Origin: Drosophila miranda
Taxonomy: Eukaryota > Arthropoda > Insecta > Diptera > Drosophilidae
Assembly: GCF_003369915.1 (NCBI RefSeq)
Contig: NC_046677.1
Location: forward strand, 28,228,913 to 28,292,912
DNA length: 64,000 bases
Reading direction: 5' to 3'
Both the position numbers and the translations under genes were made by a program. A model generated the notes under the pieces. It searched no databases. It saw only the letters and a program-made list of their open reading frames with translations, and was not told the DNA's origin. This document shows positions 62,180 to 64,000 of the stretch, piece after piece (position 1 is the first letter of the stretch; every line of letters begins with the position of its first letter).

Positions 62180-64000
62180 ATATATACCGTTCGTGGGTTC
62201 CTTAATGGTTCGGTTGCCACACGCCCTTAAGTTGTAAAATCCACAATCAACAGAACAACATCATGGGAGGACTTTCACCTCGCGGTTTCCGTGTGTGCAT
62301 TGAATCAGTTGTTGTGATCGCACGCCCCCAACTGGAAAGAACAGAACAGAATAGAGAAAAACAATTATCCACACATTTATTTGCCTATCCATAAAGTTTG
62401 CTTCCGAGGCACTCGGGCGATAAGCTCCTCAAATATGAATAGGAAATTGTTTATAACAAATATACTTCCCACTCTCGCTCCTCCTCGGCTGCCTGACCCA
62501 CAAGCGTAATTGTTATTGTTTTCCCCTCGACTTGTTAATGAGTTTATTGTTATCTGGTCTAAGCAAGGCACACAGGCACCCACCCACTCCACCCGCTTCA
62601 ACCAACTATGACTACGATATAATATTATATTCGGGTCGCGTCTGTTTTTGTTGGAATGCCAAATGTCATTGTCCGTGTCCCTCCTCCTCGAGCACCCTGC
62701 TAACGCCTTGGACTTGGACTTGCGACTGGGGTTTTCTGATTTCTATATTTGTATTTTTGTCAGCTGATTCCGCGAGTGTCGCCTCAGATTACCAATCCGT
62801 TTTATTTCGATTTCCACGATTTCCCTTATCACCGCGAAACGCCACCGCACTCGAGAGTAAGTAATTAATGTGTCTAGATCATCAGGAATGACATTGTTAA
62901 GGTGATAAGCTCATTGAGAATTGGGAAACTATCAGATTTGGAACTGAAGTGGTGCCTTTCTAACCACTAGGGCATATTGCCATAAGCGAGCGGCTACACT
63001 TGTTACGATTGGTGGGAAAAGTGTACCTAGCGTTTAGACTCTTCATTCGATCTTTGATCTTGTTCGTAGGCAACAGATTTTGAGAGTTCCTCACCTTTGA
63101 TTAGAAGCGAACGTGTACGCGAAATTATATATATATGTTTAGATTATGGAAGCGCATTGTGACTACAGACTACAGAGAATGAATCAGCAGAATGACTGCA
63201 GACTGCAAAGAACCTATACATATTTCATCATCAGAACTTCCGGATGTTGCCTTTACAGGATGTTGCTCTAAAATATTTCCCACGGCTGGGACTTTTAGTT
63301 TTACGCATACCCTGTAGCTCCTGCAACTAAGCTAAACAAACCAGCTAAATTCACACAGCTTGACTGTTTACCCAGTTTAGAACTTCCTGTTGTGCTTTAG
63401 CCTCTCATCTACATGCACGGTTCCCACACAGATTCCGGGGTTTAGCCAGAATCCAACCATAACCGACCGAAACTTGTGCACCAATATTTGCTCTCGCAAT
63501 ATTTACGAGCAATTGTGATTTGTGGTCCGAGCAAATATTTGAATTCAATGGAACTGTAAGAGCCATAAATTTTCCGTGAATTGAAGTTCGCATGGATTTA
63601 ATTAATTGGATTTTTTTGCTTTCGGTTTTGGTTTTGTTTCATTTTATATGAATTTTGGCCAAGGCTGACCAAAATCTTTCTAATGATATTCAGCGGGCAT
63701 TTCGCCGACGCCTTCATTTGCATGCCACGTGCCCGTGTCCGTGCCCGAGAGACTTTCTGTGTCGCGTCTGGCACGTCTCGCGCGTCTGACAATATATTAC
63801 ACAATTATGGTTCCGATGTCGGGGCCCGATAAGACCCGGCCGGCCCGGCCTGGCCCTGCACTGGCGCTCTGAATCAGATGCTGCTGACAGTCAGGCGTTT
63901 CTGCTGCTTGGATCTGAGACGATTCCCTGGTTCCCTGGTGCAGATGCACTCGCCTGAGAACGCCTGAGAACGAAGGCTTGGGAATTTGTTGCGCGTTGGG
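62180..64000. other. Flanking DNA without a recognisable gene
   Basis: Upstream of ppk gene C. A TATATATA stretch lies at about 62177-62188, right at the optional upstream ATG, so the promoter position is unclear. Beyond that only AT-rich and mixed intergenic or intronic DNA is visible. No frame reads as protein. Confidence 0.6.

Overview
The window is eukaryotic nuclear DNA from a fly of the genus Drosophila. It shows GT-AG introns of 45-100 bp inside compact genes and kilobase introns in a neuronal gene. It has TATA/Inr promoters, AATAAA signals and dense CA/CAG/TA/CTG low-complexity sequence. The gene set (Nckx30C, Cyp4e3-like P450, Taf11, MetAP2/und, M14 carboxypeptidases, three pickpocket channels) matches, as far as I remember, cytological region 30B-C of D. 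melanogaster 2L (Muller element B). The abundance of simple repeats and TACGAGTA words would suit an obscura-group species, but the species is not proven.

Layout. 1-916 (-): 5' end of an unrecognised helical protein gene that seems to carry two compensating frameshifts. 7686-33262 (-): the K+-dependent Na+/Ca2+ exchanger Nckx30C in eight coding exons. The reading frame closes perfectly over 2703 nt, giving 900 aa. A 75-nt in-frame exon was found from its protein sequence. 917-7685 is probably a long 3' UTR. Two small plus-strand genes lie in its introns: a two-TM protein at 20033-20644, and a 129-aa protein at 26197-26586 whose TAG stop is followed in frame by an acidic tail. 33263-37500: CTG/CT-rich upstream region. 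37621-37713 (+): a 30-aa secreted cationic peptide gene with a decayed copy about 380 bp downstream. 38161-40172 (-): CYP4 P450, five exons, 526 aa. 40247-47811: about 7.5 kb without a convincing gene except a MITE-like repeat. 47812-50240 (+): 13-finger C2H2 protein. 50345-50991 (-): TAF11. 51415-52958 (+): methionine aminopeptidase 2, divergent from TAF11. 53131-62179 (-): three DEG/ENaC (pickpocket) genes head to tail. The first intron-rich one (53131-58271) carries two plus-strand digestive carboxypeptidase A genes inside its 3.1-kb intron 2. 62180-64000: no gene seen.

How the parts relate. Nckx30C and the ppk genes are neuronal or epithelial ion transporters. The nested carboxypeptidases have TATA boxes, and the second has flanking GATA sites, as midgut digestive enzymes often do, so their expression is probably independent of the host ppk gene. 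Taf11, MetAP2 and the zinc-finger gene form a compact housekeeping block. The upstream pair of ppk genes is separated by only 81 bp between stop and start and may be co-transcribed.

Most interesting for follow-up: two consecutive GC-AG introns in one ppk gene; a three-copy 15/16-identical motif spaced about 140-150 bp in front of a nested gene; a possible stop-codon readthrough tail; a peptide gene plus its decayed tandem copy sharing an upstream kappaB-like site; a cluster of ATACGC words in Nckx30C intron 1; a 40-base G run that may be an artefact.
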